The position numbers were made by a program, and so were the translations under genes. Below, in pieces: positions 9,948-17,950 of a stretch of DNA of 64,000 bases (its first letter is position 1; every line of letters begins with the position of its first letter). Source of the DNA: Bacteroidales bacterium (GTDB lineage Bacteria; Bacteroidota; Bacteroidia; Bacteroidales; UBA12077); the NCBI GenBank assembly GCA_003446015.1, contig DMBU01000013.1:1-64000 (forward strand), read 5' to 3'. The notes beneath the pieces are model-generated. The model was not told the DNA's origin. It saw only the letters and a list, made by a program, of their open reading frames with translations, and searched no databases.

Positions 9948-10559
9948 ATGGAAGGAAACAATTCAAACGATCATTACGACCATGAAGGCTCCAAAATGGG
10001 GATGTGGTTATTTATTTTTACAGAACTATTATTTTTCGGAGGATTATTTTTTGTTTATGCAATCTCAAGGTATAAAAATGAAACCGCATTTGCTTTGGCT
10101 GCTGAAGAGTTAAATGTAACAACAGGTGCTATAAATACGATTATATTATTGATTAGCAGTGCAACAATTGCGATGGCTGTTTCTGCAATTCAGCTAAAAA
10201 AGAAAAACATAACTTTAATATTTTTAGCCATAACTTTAATTTTAGCGGTTGTTTTTCTTGTAAATAAGTATTTTGAGTGGGGGGCTAAAATTGAACATGG
10301 AATATATCCCGGGTCAGAAATATTACAGCAATTAGGATATGGAGAAATACTATATTTTGGGTTATATTTTGCTATGACCGGATTGCATGCTTTGCATATT
10401 ATTGTTGGTATAGTAATCATTTTAATAATAAGCGTTAAAGTTTATAATGAAAAAATTCATGCTGAACGGTTTGTCCAGCTTGAAAATACAGGATTATACT
10501 GGCATTTGGTTGATATTATCTGGATATTTTTATTTCCTTTATTTTATTTAATTGTATAG
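9948..10559 (+). CDS. ctaE: Cytochrome c oxidase subunit III
   Basis: A subunit III of about 203 residues from the ATG at 9948 (MEGNNSNDHYDHEGSKMGMW). A longer frame from a TTG at 9900 would overlap subunit I and is less likely. Five hydrophobic helices are visible, including the family-typical FIFTELLFFGGLFFVY and the segment with GLHALHIIVG near the C terminus, ending in WHLVDIIWIFLFPLFYL. It lies 10 nt after subunit I and 3 nt before subunit IV. Confidence 0.93.
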   Translation: MEGNNSNDHYDHEGSKMGMWLFIFTELLFFGGLFFVYAISRYKNETAFALAAEELNVTTGAINTIILLISSATIAMAVSAIQLKKKNITLIFLAITLILAVVFLVNKYFEWGAKIEHGIYPGSEILQQLGYGEILYFGLYFAMTGLHALHIIVGIVIILIISVKVYNEKIHAERFVQLENTGLYWHLVDIIWIFLFPLFYLIV

Positions 10560-10562
10560 TAT

Positions 10563-10850
10563 ATGGTAGAAACAAAAAAGCATAAAATAGTTAGCTATAA
10601 GACATATGGAATTATTTTAATAGCATTAATTATATTAACCTTTATTTCTGTATTTGTCACAAGGATCGATTTAAGTAATTTGAGCATAGTAGTTGCATTA
10701 TCAATTGCAGGCATTAAATCTCTTCTTGTGTTTTCTTTTTTTATGCATTTATTATATGATAAAAAAATGTATTCATTGATGGTAGCGGGAGTTTTATTGG
10801 TTATGACCTTAGTTTTAATTGTAACGTTCTTGGATTATAGTTATTTATAA
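10563..10850 (+). CDS. ctaF: Cytochrome c oxidase subunit IV (CtaF-like)
   Basis: A 95-residue, three-helix protein of the bacterial cytochrome c oxidase subunit IV family. The segment SIAGIKSLLVFSFFMHLLYD is characteristic, with the lysine and Phe-Met-His-Leu of the second helix. It starts 3 nt after subunit III and ends 14 nt before subunit II. These small subunits help stabilise the oxidase and are not catalytic. Confidence 0.87.
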   Translation: MVETKKHKIVSYKTYGIILIALIILTFISVFVTRIDLSNLSIVVALSIAGIKSLLVFSFFMHLLYDKKMYSLMVAGVLLVMTLVLIVTFLDYSYL

Positions 10851-10864
10851 AAAATTATATAAAG

Positions 10865-11806
10865 ATGTATTCTAATTTGTCAAATTTCTCTGAAGGAGTG
10901 GATAATGCTTTTGTTATTATATTTTCTGTAATTGCAGTTTTTTTGGTTGGCTTAACGGTATTATTAATTTATTTTCTGTTTCGGTATAGTGAAAAAAGAA
11001 ACCCCCAACCAACACCCATAAAGGGAAACATGTGGCTTGAAATTGTTTGGACAATTATTCCTCTGGGATTAGTTTTAGGAATGTTCTATTATGGATGGAT
11101 GGCTTGGATACCAATGCTTTCGAAGGCTCCGGAAAACTCAATTGAAATAAAAACAACGGCTCAAATGTGGTCGTGGAAATTCGAATATGAAAACGGCAAA
11201 AGGACAGATACCCTCATTATTCCTCTAGGAAAACCTATCGAATTGATCGCTAACTCTCCTGATGTATTGCATAGTCTGTATATACCTGCGTTTAGAATAA
11301 AAAGGGATATTGTTCCAGGAAGAATTACAACCATGTGGTTTAAGGCAAATAGAGAAGGTGAATACAATCTTTTTTGTGCTGAATATTGTGGCTTGCAACA
11401 TTCATATATGAAAACTGAGGTTAAAGTTTTATCTCCTGAAAAATACGATGAATGGTATATTGATACAACAGCTGCTGTAGCGTTAACTTCAATCCCAGGA
11501 GCTGCAGGATTGAAAATTATTCGTGATATGGGTTGTACTGCGTGTCATTCATTAGATGGATCCACACTTGTTGGACCAACATATAAAGGAGTTTTTGGAC
11601 ACGAGGTTGACGTTATTACTAATGGAAAAGAAAGAAAGGTGATTGCTGATGCTGAATATATTAAAAACTCAATAAATAACCCTAATGATGATATTGTAAA
11701 AGGATTTAATAAAGGTTTGATGAGATCATATAAAAACGAATTAACCGACGATGAAATAGAACAAATTATTTTATATCTTCAAACATTGTCGGGGGGAAAG
11801 GAATAG
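10865..11806 (+). CDS. ctaC: Cytochrome c oxidase subunit II with fused cytochrome c (caa3 type)
   Basis: A 313-residue subunit II. Two N-terminal helices (about 15-38 and 59-77) precede a cupredoxin domain holding the CuA site: His136, Cys171, Glu173, Cys175, His179 and Met182 in CAEYCGLQHSYM. A C-terminal cytochrome c domain follows, with CTACH at 224-228 and Met286 as likely ligand, making this a caa3 oxidase that carries its own electron entry heme. It is the last gene of the operon, whereas in many bacteria subunit II comes first. It converges with ctaB, with only 2 nt between their ends. Confidence 0.95.
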   Translation: MYSNLSNFSEGVDNAFVIIFSVIAVFLVGLTVLLIYFLFRYSEKRNPQPTPIKGNMWLEIVWTIIPLGLVLGMFYYGWMAWIPMLSKAPENSIEIKTTAQMWSWKFEYENGKRTDTLIIPLGKPIELIANSPDVLHSLYIPAFRIKRDIVPGRITTMWFKANREGEYNLFCAEYCGLQHSYMKTEVKVLSPEKYDEWYIDTTAAVALTSIPGAAGLKIIRDMGCTACHSLDGSTLVGPTYKGVFGHEVDVITNGKERKVIADAEYIKNSINNPNDDIVKGFNKGLMRSYKNELTDDEIEQIILYLQTLSGGKE

Positions 11807-11808
11807 AA

Positions 11809-12717
11809 CTATAGAAGTACAGAGTCAATAATTAAAAGTATCATAACGAGGATCATGAAGACATTTATCGAAATAAATGCCTTTTTAAAATTAAAAACAT
11901 CTCTTTTATTGAAAATGATCTTGTAAAAAGAAACAATAATCCAAAAATTGGCAATTAATAAAAGTATTATTATAAATAGAGATTGGATAATTCCGTAATA
12001 AGGTAAAAAGAGAGAAGTAATAGAAGTGCCAAGAACCCAGTTAAATACTATTCTTTTTATTTGTTCACCAGAAAAAGTTTTTGATAATGATCCAAAACCC
12101 GCCTTTAAATAATCATCGTTATATTTTATTAAAATGAGCCAAAAGTGTGGTATTTGCCACATATAAATGAAAAATGAAATGAATATGATTACAGGATTCA
12201 GGATAAATCCTCCTGCAGCTGTCCATCCTATTAAAACCGGAGTTACTCCTGTTAGCGATCCTGGAACAACAGCAAAAGCTGTTTTCTTTTTTAAATAAGT
12301 ATATAAACCATTATACCATAGAATATTGAGGATCCCAAGTAGTGCAGGAATATATCCTGTTTTTATATAAAGGATAAGAAAGCCGGCAATTGAAAAAACG
12401 ATTGCGATAGTTAGTCCTAAGGCCGGAGAGATTTGTTTAGAGGGAATTGGCCTGTTTTGGGTTCGTAACATCAATGCGTCTGAATTTCTTTCCTGATATT
12501 GATTTAAGGCTGAAGCCCCTGAAGCGAACAGCAAAACACCTAAAACAACAAAGATAATCTTAGAGTCAAAATATTTATTTGCAACCAAATATCCTGTTGC
12601 AGCTGAAAAGGAAACAGCAACAGAAATACCCAAACGTGTAAGTTTTGGGAGTGATTTTATTAGTCTGAATACAGCCTGGTTTTTCAAATTAAGATTGCTT
12701 TTTTGCAGAACGTCCAC
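11809..12717 (-). CDS. ctaB: Protoheme IX farnesyltransferase (heme O synthase)
   Basis: A 302-residue UbiA-family prenyltransferase that adds a farnesyl group to heme B for the neighbouring oxidase. About nine helices are seen. The prenyl-diphosphate motif NQYQERNSDALMLRTQNRP is present near residue 75, with Glu in place of the more usual first Asp. The GTG start at 12717 overlaps the end of the SCO gene by 29 nt; a TTG at 12687 is an alternative. No heme A synthase (ctaA) was seen in this window. Confidence 0.92.
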   Translation of the reverse strand: MDVLQKSNLNLKNQAVFRLIKSLPKLTRLGISVAVSFSAATGYLVANKYFDSKIIFVVLGVLLFASGASALNQYQERNSDALMLRTQNRPIPSKQISPALGLTIAIVFSIAGFLILYIKTGYIPALLGILNILWYNGLYTYLKKKTAFAVVPGSLTGVTPVLIGWTAAGGFILNPVIIFISFFIYMWQIPHFWLILIKYNDDYLKAGFGSLSKTFSGEQIKRIVFNWVLGTSITSLFLPYYGIIQSLFIIILLLIANFWIIVSFYKIIFNKRDVFNFKKAFISINVFMILVMILLIIDSVLL

Positions 12718-13474
12718 GTCCTATTAATAAGCTTATAAATACTAACAATGAAATGAAAATAATGATTATTCCGGTTATGCGAGTTATACTCAGCGTATAA
12801 CCCTGACCCTGAGGATTGTAATTAAAACAATATTGTAGTACTTTATTAATTGTAGGCTTTGCCAAACCATCTTGTGCTTCAATAATAGCCAATTTTAAAT
12901 CAAAAGGTAAGAAGTCTAATCCGTATAAATACCTGGTAATTTTACCCTCTGGACTTAATAATATTATACCTGAAGGGTGTGCAAAATCAAGCCCTGTCTC
13001 TTTGAATCGAAATCCAACCGCATTGGTTATTGCATCAATATTTTTTTGGTCACCAGTAAGATAAATCCAGTAGGCTGCCTTGTCTTTGATTATATGTTCC
13101 ACAAAATTTTTCTTCTTTTTAATAGCTTTTTCAGGAGAATCTGTTGTGTCGAAACTTATAGTTAAAATTTGGTAATCTTTACCCAATTCCATATCTACTT
13201 TATCCGCAACATGTGCAATACCTTCCTGTAATGGATTACAAACCCCCGGACAATTAAAATATACAAAGGATAAAACTGTTGGCTTATCAATTAGTTGGCG
13301 TAAAGTTACAGTATCACTTTGGTCGTTTATAAATACTAAGTCCAGTGGAATGGTGTCTCCAAGATGTTCCTCCCAACCAATTTCCAAAATATTACTACTG
13401 ATAGGTTGTTGTCCGGAAATATTGTGTGTAGTAAAAAAAAGTGTAATCAATAATAATGTTATATATTTTTTCAT
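12689..13474 (-). CDS. SCO1/SenC family copper chaperone
   Basis: A 261-residue thioredoxin-fold copper protein for CuA assembly in subunit II. A signal peptide (to about residue 21) is followed by the copper motif CPGVC and the downstream His of DFAHPSG, the three expected ligands. Unlike classical SCO proteins with only an N-terminal anchor, this one has a hydrophobic helix near the C terminus (about residues 232-252) ending in a basic tail. It lies between the DoxX-like gene (11 nt) and ctaB (overlap), in an oxidase assembly operon. Confidence 0.9.
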   Translation of the reverse strand: MKKYITLLLITLFFTTHNISGQQPISSNILEIGWEEHLGDTIPLDLVFINDQSDTVTLRQLIDKPTVLSFVYFNCPGVCNPLQEGIAHVADKVDMELGKDYQILTISFDTTDSPEKAIKKKKNFVEHIIKDKAAYWIYLTGDQKNIDAITNAVGFRFKETGLDFAHPSGIILLSPEGKITRYLYGLDFLPFDLKLAIIEAQDGLAKPTINKVLQYCFNYNPQGQGYTLSITRITGIIIIFISLLVFISLLIGRGRSAKKQS

Positions 13475-13485
13475 TTAGTAATGTT

Positions 13486-13878
13486 TTATAAGATTCCTAT
13501 TTCATTTTCTTCTTTTTTATAAATCCCTGCAATCATAAGTGCCCCACCCATTAGCGATGTGTCTTTAAGCAATGCAACCATCGAAACCATTCTTGTTACT
13601 TCATCCTCAGCAAATAGTTTAGGAATATGAATTGTTATGATAAAAAGTAATAATAAAATCGCGAGCAAAATACAAGAGAGTTTTATGTATTTTTTAATTA
13701 TTATACTTATACTGGCAGCAATAAGAGCAAAACCGGTTAATATTATCGTAAAACTTGTTCCGGGGATAAACGAATTAAGCATACCCGTAAAAAAATCGAC
13801 CATCAGAAAATGATTTAATCCGAAAATTGCAAATGGGAGTGCAAAAAGGACTCTTCCTGTTGTAGTTAAGTTTTTCAT
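13486..13878 (-). CDS. DoxX-like small membrane protein
   Basis: A 130-residue protein with four predicted helices and no large soluble domain, resembling the DoxX/DUF417 group (FALPFAIFGLNHFLM at the start and a closing MGGALMIAGIY segment). It sits between an HMA-domain lipoprotein and SCO in what looks like an oxidase assembly operon. The role is not known; a link to metal or redox handling in the membrane is only inferred from position. Confidence 0.65.
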   Translation of the reverse strand: MKNLTTTGRVLFALPFAIFGLNHFLMVDFFTGMLNSFIPGTSFTIILTGFALIAASISIIIKKYIKLSCILLAILLLLFIITIHIPKLFAEDEVTRMVSMVALLKDTSLMGGALMIAGIYKKEENEIGIL

Positions 13879-13907
13879 ATGAATTAAATTAATTGCTTAA
13901 AAGTTAA

Positions 13908-14252
13908 TTATTCTGTTAATACAATATGACCAATTGCTTTATATCCTAATTCGTTAATTGCACTTTTAACCTCTAAAATATCAATTTTTGTAGAATCAAG
14001 TTCAAGGATTGCAATTCCTTTTTCATGATCTGCTTTTACTGAATATACTCCTTCAAATTTACTAATTTTATTTTGAATTGCATTTTCACATCCGGTGCAA
14101 GTCATTCCTTCAATGCTGATTTCAATTTTTTGGGCGTTTGTTAAAACAATTTCTTCTGTGCTTTCTTGTACTTGTTCAGTCTCTTGCTTTGGAGCGTTTT
14201 GACATGCAAACGCGAATAAAATAATTGAGAAAAGTAAAATTTTGATTTTCAT
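13908..14252 (-). CDS. Heavy-metal-associated (HMA) domain lipoprotein
   Basis: A 114-residue lipoprotein with a lipobox Cys17 (FAFAC), a short linker rich in Glu and Gln, and one HMA domain. The metal motif GMTCTGC (Cys52 and Cys55) matches copper-binding HMA folds. HMA proteins usually act in the cytoplasm, but here the signal places it in the periplasm. As first gene before DoxX-like, SCO and ctaB, it may deliver copper to SCO or CuA. That role is inferred. Confidence 0.85.
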   Translation of the reverse strand: MKIKILLFSIILFAFACQNAPKQETEQVQESTEEIVLTNAQKIEISIEGMTCTGCENAIQNKISKFEGVYSVKADHEKGIAILELDSTKIDILEVKSAINELGYKAIGHIVLTE

Positions 14253-14347
14253 AGGGCGATTTTTAATTTTTAAAATGATTAATAAATGTAACTAAAAATA
14301 CAATGAAAGTCAATTTTGGTTCAATTAACCAACCTAATTAATTTAAA

Positions 14348-15418
14348 TTAATGAATAGCTTCTAACTTGTCAGAAAAGTTCTTCCAATATTCTAAATGAA
14401 AATCATAGCTTCTATGTCCAATTAAAATTTGTTTGCCAGATTTCAGTTCATCTGTTGGATTTTTCCTGTATTTTATTTCAGGATTATGCAAATAAGTTCC
14501 CTCGGGATGAAACTGAATTCCTAATACATTAGGGTATTTTTTATGAGAAATAGCCTCGATAATTTTTCCATCCATGGATGTTGCAATAACATCTAAATCT
14601 TCTCCCAACTTTTCAATTGCCTGATGGTGATTACTGTAAATTAAAGGACTTAAATTTCCTGAGTAATTACCAACTATTGGAAGTTGATTATTAATTTTTA
14701 TTTCATGAAAATTACCCGAAAACAATGTTGAGTCGATATACAGGTTGTTATTGTAATTACGGTGCTGTGCATTATTATCAGAAGCTAAAACTTCTTCAAC
14801 AAAACTCAAATTGTAAACTTCAGCTGGAATATCCTGAATCATGGTACCTCCTGTTGCAATGTTCATGGTTTGCATTCCAAGACAAATGGCATAAACTATA
14901 TAATTTGGATTTGATTCAAGTAATGGTGTAAATACATTATTCTGAAAGCCTCCTAAAAGATGAAAAAGAAAGGAAGCTTCCATGTAATGTCTGTAGGGAT
15001 CTGTCATCGATGTAAGTAAACTCATTTGTTCGCCATAAATAGCCGGAGGTAAATCAGGACCACCTAAAAAGAAAATTCCTTTACTGTTTTCGAATAATTC
15101 CGTAAAGATCGGAGTGCAACTATTTTCTGTATAAAGTGAGCCGGGAGTAATATCTGCTTCAATTTTTTTAAGATTAATAAATGGGTAATTATTCTTTGCT
15201 AAAAAATCTTCTGATTCGGAATAATCATACACTTCATTTTTATGATATACGCCTGTTATTTTCAGATTGTCAATTTCAACTATATCATGATCAATCAGGT
15301 AAGTGAAAAGTTTTAGGTTGTATTCGGTAGGATGAACAAGAATAAGATGATTTTCCTGAGAGAACGAAATATTAAAAGAGAATATTACAAATGAAACAGC
15401 AACTAGAACTCTTTTCAT
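14348..15418 (-). CDS. Secreted class I glutamine amidotransferase-like protein (peptidase C26 family)
   Basis: A 356-residue protein with a cleavable signal peptide (ends near SFSQE). The class I amidotransferase fold of the C26 gamma-glutamyl hydrolase group is recognisable: nucleophile elbow YAICLGMQ with Cys179, and the His-Glu pair in GIQFHPEGTY near residue 305. The N-terminal half holds the FFLGGPDLPP segment typical of these hydrolases. Known members cleave gamma-glutamyl bonds, but a periplasmic member is less usual and the substrate is unknown. It stands alone, 96 bp upstream of the HMA gene. Confidence 0.75.
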   Translation of the reverse strand: MKRVLVAVSFVIFSFNISFSQENHLILVHPTEYNLKLFTYLIDHDIVEIDNLKITGVYHKNEVYDYSESEDFLAKNNYPFINLKKIEADITPGSLYTENSCTPIFTELFENSKGIFFLGGPDLPPAIYGEQMSLLTSMTDPYRHYMEASFLFHLLGGFQNNVFTPLLESNPNYIVYAICLGMQTMNIATGGTMIQDIPAEVYNLSFVEEVLASDNNAQHRNYNNNLYIDSTLFSGNFHEIKINNQLPIVGNYSGNLSPLIYSNHHQAIEKLGEDLDVIATSMDGKIIEAISHKKYPNVLGIQFHPEGTYLHNPEIKYRKNPTDELKSGKQILIGHRSYDFHLEYWKNFSDKLEAIH

Positions 15419-15589
15419 GATTTAAAAATTTAGTGAGATGTGAATCAATATCATTGTACAGTTTCTTTTTGTGACTCTTTGAGTTTTTGTGGCAATATTT
15501 TTTCGCCACCATGACTCTAATTCACGAAAATGTAACAAAGCTTAGCAATCTAATATTTTCTAAACTAAGCGACATTGAAATGTAAATAT

Positions 15590-15622
15590 AAAAAAATCCC
15601 TGAGCACACATGAGATCAGGGA
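15590..15622 (-). terminator. Rho-independent terminator after the PD40 lipoprotein gene
   Basis: On the minus strand a TCCCTGA/TCAGGGA stem (15616-15622 with 15597-15603) closes a 12-nt loop and is followed by a run of about eight T residues. It lies 20 nt beyond the stop of the leftward gene at 15642. Confidence 0.7.
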
Positions 15623-15641
15623 CATATATTTTAAGAACTGA

Positions 15642-16619
15642 TTATATTATCATCTTAGGAATTCCTACATAATATAGATCAAACCCTCCCAATCCTCCAG
15701 GCCTGTTCGATGAAAAGAACATCAGGTCGTTTTCATATCGGTTTGCGAAAATTATAATTGGTCTGAACTCATCGTATTCGGTATTAATTTCTTCACCGAA
15801 ATTAACAGGTTCTTGCCAATTTCCGTCTTTGTATTCGGAATAATACAAATCATATCCTCCAAATCCTCCTTCACGATCTGATGTAAAAACCATTAGATTC
15901 CCATTTATATATGGGCATTTATCATTCGAAGTGCTGTTTAGTGATTCGCATGAAATCCATACAGGTAAATCTTCTGTTTCGAGCCAATTTGCTACGGTGG
16001 TTCCTGATATGCTCACTTGATAAATATCAAAAACTCCATTTTTATCCGAACAAAAATACATTTCATCATTTTCACGATTAAATGTTGGGTAGGCCTCGTT
16101 ATGCGCTGTATTTATCTTGTCGAGAGGTTTGGGTTTATCCCAGAGTTCTTGGTAGACTTCATGTTTTGTATAATAAATATCGAGATTTTCTGACGAGTCA
16201 GTTGCATAAAAAATGAAATCGTAAATAAAATCCCTGCTATACATTAAGTATGGGCCAAATTCATTGGATGGAGTATTAATTGTGGTTAAAATAGTATCAT
16301 ACGTACTAAGACTATAGTCCAAAACACTGAAATGTACTTCGTTAGAACTTTTAATATAGTAATATTCAACGATAAAGTTTTCAATATCAAATTCATTACC
16401 ATTCGAATTTCTGTTCGATGAAAATAAATAAGGAAACTGGGTCCATAATTCATATGGAGAAGCCGAATTATAATCATCATATTCCGAATTAATAGATTCG
16501 AAATTTACAGGAGTTAGCGGGAACCTGCCTTCTTCAAAATCATCGCCTAAAGGACATCCGGAAAAAAGGATGGATGATATCAAGAAGAAAAACAATTTGT
16601 AAAAATTAAATATTCTCAT
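15642..16619 (-). CDS. PD40 beta-propeller lipoprotein
   Basis: A 325-residue lipoprotein (lipobox SGC near residue 22) containing WD40-like PD40 repeats. Repeats of the form FxSDRxGGFGGYDLYYS and FFSSNRPGGLGGFDLYYV near the C terminus show the family pattern. Such proteins are common in Bacteroidota envelopes, often linked to OmpA-like domains, but no such domain is present here. It is monocistronic with its own terminator. The function is not known. Confidence 0.75.
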   Translation of the reverse strand: MRIFNFYKLFFFLISSILFSGCPLGDDFEEGRFPLTPVNFESINSEYDDYNSASPYELWTQFPYLFSSNRNSNGNEFDIENFIVEYYYIKSSNEVHFSVLDYSLSTYDTILTTINTPSNEFGPYLMYSRDFIYDFIFYATDSSENLDIYYTKHEVYQELWDKPKPLDKINTAHNEAYPTFNRENDEMYFCSDKNGVFDIYQVSISGTTVANWLETEDLPVWISCESLNSTSNDKCPYINGNLMVFTSDREGGFGGYDLYYSEYKDGNWQEPVNFGEEINTEYDEFRPIIIFANRYENDLMFFSSNRPGGLGGFDLYYVGIPKMII

Positions 16620-16707
16620 ATAAAACAGTTTTATAGGTTTATCTATAGATGTTTATATTTTGACTATGGTTGCTTTAAAACAGGATGATTCAGCAATAAA
16701 AAAGCAT

Positions 16708-16734
16708 AAAAAACCCGAAAGGAATCCTTCCGGG
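16708..16734 (-). terminator. Rho-independent terminator after the RRM gene
   Basis: Read on the minus strand, a nine-base stem with one G-T pair (16726-16734 with 16714-16722) and a 3-nt loop runs into six T residues. It lies about 60 nt after the stop of the leftward RNA-binding protein gene. Confidence 0.8.
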
Positions 16735-16791
16735 ATTATAGAGATATGTAGTAATCAGTATCTTTCTTAAAATACAGAAACCGAAGTAAGA

Positions 16792-17085
16792 TTAATATCT
16801 TTTATTAGATCTTCCTTGATTTCTTGGTCGGCTGCCACCTTCTTCACGTGGTTTGGCAATCTTTACAACGATAGTTTTGCCTTCAATCTCAACACCGTCA
16901 AGATCTTCGATAGCTCTTTTAGCGTCATCGTCGTTTGGCATTTCAACAAAGCCAAATCCTTTAGAACGACCAGTTTCGCGGTCAAAAACAACTTTTGCTG
17001 AAGATACTTCACCGTATTCTTCAAAGATTTCTTGCAATTTTTCACTCTGAACTTTAAAGTTCAAATTGGCGATAAAAATGTTCAT
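16792..17085 (-). CDS. RRM-type RNA-binding protein
   Basis: A 97-residue protein with one RNA recognition motif: RNP2 IFIANL at residues 3-8 and RNP1 KGFGFVEM at 42-49. A basic, Gly/Arg-rich tail (SRPRNQGRSNKRY) follows. Such small RRM proteins in Bacteroidota and cyanobacteria are often cold-induced and bind single-stranded RNA. The gene is monocistronic, with a matched promoter about 120 nt upstream, so its leader is long. Confidence 0.9.
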   Translation of the reverse strand: MNIFIANLNFKVQSEKLQEIFEEYGEVSSAKVVFDRETGRSKGFGFVEMPNDDDAKRAIEDLDGVEIEGKTIVVKIAKPREEGGSRPRNQGRSNKRY

Positions 17086-17204
17086 AGTAATTAAAAAAAG
17101 TTAAATGAATAATTTTAGTTTAAGGAGAGTAAAAAAGTAAGATTGATGAATTAATATCCTAATTATATCACAGTCCACACTTAGTGCTCAACTTATTACA
17201 CTAA

Positions 17205-17237
17205 CAAAGATAGATGAATATTTACTTAAAATCCAAT
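17205..17237 (-). promoter_or_regulatory. Promoter for the RRM gene
   Basis: On the minus strand a -7 element TATCTTTG (17205-17212) fits the Bacteroidota consensus TAnnTTTG. ATTG (17234-17237) lies about 21 nt upstream as a weak -33 box. Transcription would begin near 17198, leaving a leader of roughly 110 nt before the start codon. Confidence 0.6.
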
Positions 17238-17302
17238 AAAGTTATAAAAACAGCGTATTATTTTTAAATTCATAATCAGTCAAATACGAAAAAGTATACA
17301 GG

Positions 17303-17827
17303 TTAATTAATAAAATCTGCATTAAGTATAGAGTAGATATAACAATTCTGAAATTGATTATTTTTAAGTACAGCATTTTTTAAACAAGCCTCTTTGGTAA
17401 AGCCGCATTTTGTTAGAACCCTTATTGAAGAAATGTTCGATTCAAAAACATGAGCAAATAACCGTTTAACTTCAAAGGTTTTAAAAGTGTACTGGATCAT
17501 TGCATTTAGCGCTTTGGTTGCTATACCTTTATTCCAGTATTTTTCTCCCAGCCAATATCCAATTTCGGCATTTTTTCTAAAAACATCAGTTTGCTTTATA
17601 ATACCTATGCCACCAATTGCATGGCCTTTATATTCAATAGCAAAGTTTGTTAAGGGTTTATCCTGATTGGCAATTTCTATCCATTGTTTAGCTGCTAATT
17701 CTGTGTAAGGATAAGGAAACTCATCGCGAAGATTATCCCAAATCTTTTTATTATTTGCGTTTTTTGATAAAGACTTGATATCTTTTTCCTGCCAGTTTCG
17801 AAGAAGAATAATTCCTAAATCAATCAT
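17303..17827 (-). CDS. GNAT family N-acetyltransferase (RimJ/RimL-like)
   Basis: A 174-residue acetyltransferase of the ribosomal-protein-alanine type. The acetyl-CoA region is seen in AEIGYWLGEKYWNKGIATKAL, with the family pattern GIA, followed by FAHVFESNISSIRVLTKCGF. The acceptor cannot be told from sequence; proteins of this group acetylate ribosomal proteins, antibiotics or small molecules. It stands divergent from the histidine kinase gene. Confidence 0.8.
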   Translation of the reverse strand: MIDLGIILLRNWQEKDIKSLSKNANNKKIWDNLRDEFPYPYTELAAKQWIEIANQDKPLTNFAIEYKGHAIGGIGIIKQTDVFRKNAEIGYWLGEKYWNKGIATKALNAMIQYTFKTFEVKRLFAHVFESNISSIRVLTKCGFTKEACLKNAVLKNNQFQNCYIYSILNADFIN

Positions 17828-17950
17828 GGATTTATATAATATGCTTTAAAGATAATAATTTAAAAAGATTCAATAAAAATCAAACACATGTTTTGTTAAG
17901 TTTTGTTAATCATTAGCTCCAAACAAAAATATTTCCATAAATTAGCCCTT

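Noticed and set aside
17924..17931. Minus-strand TATTTTTG as a promoter for the GNAT gene
   Set aside because: The -7 match is exact but no -33 box is found and it lies nearly 100 nt from the start codon.
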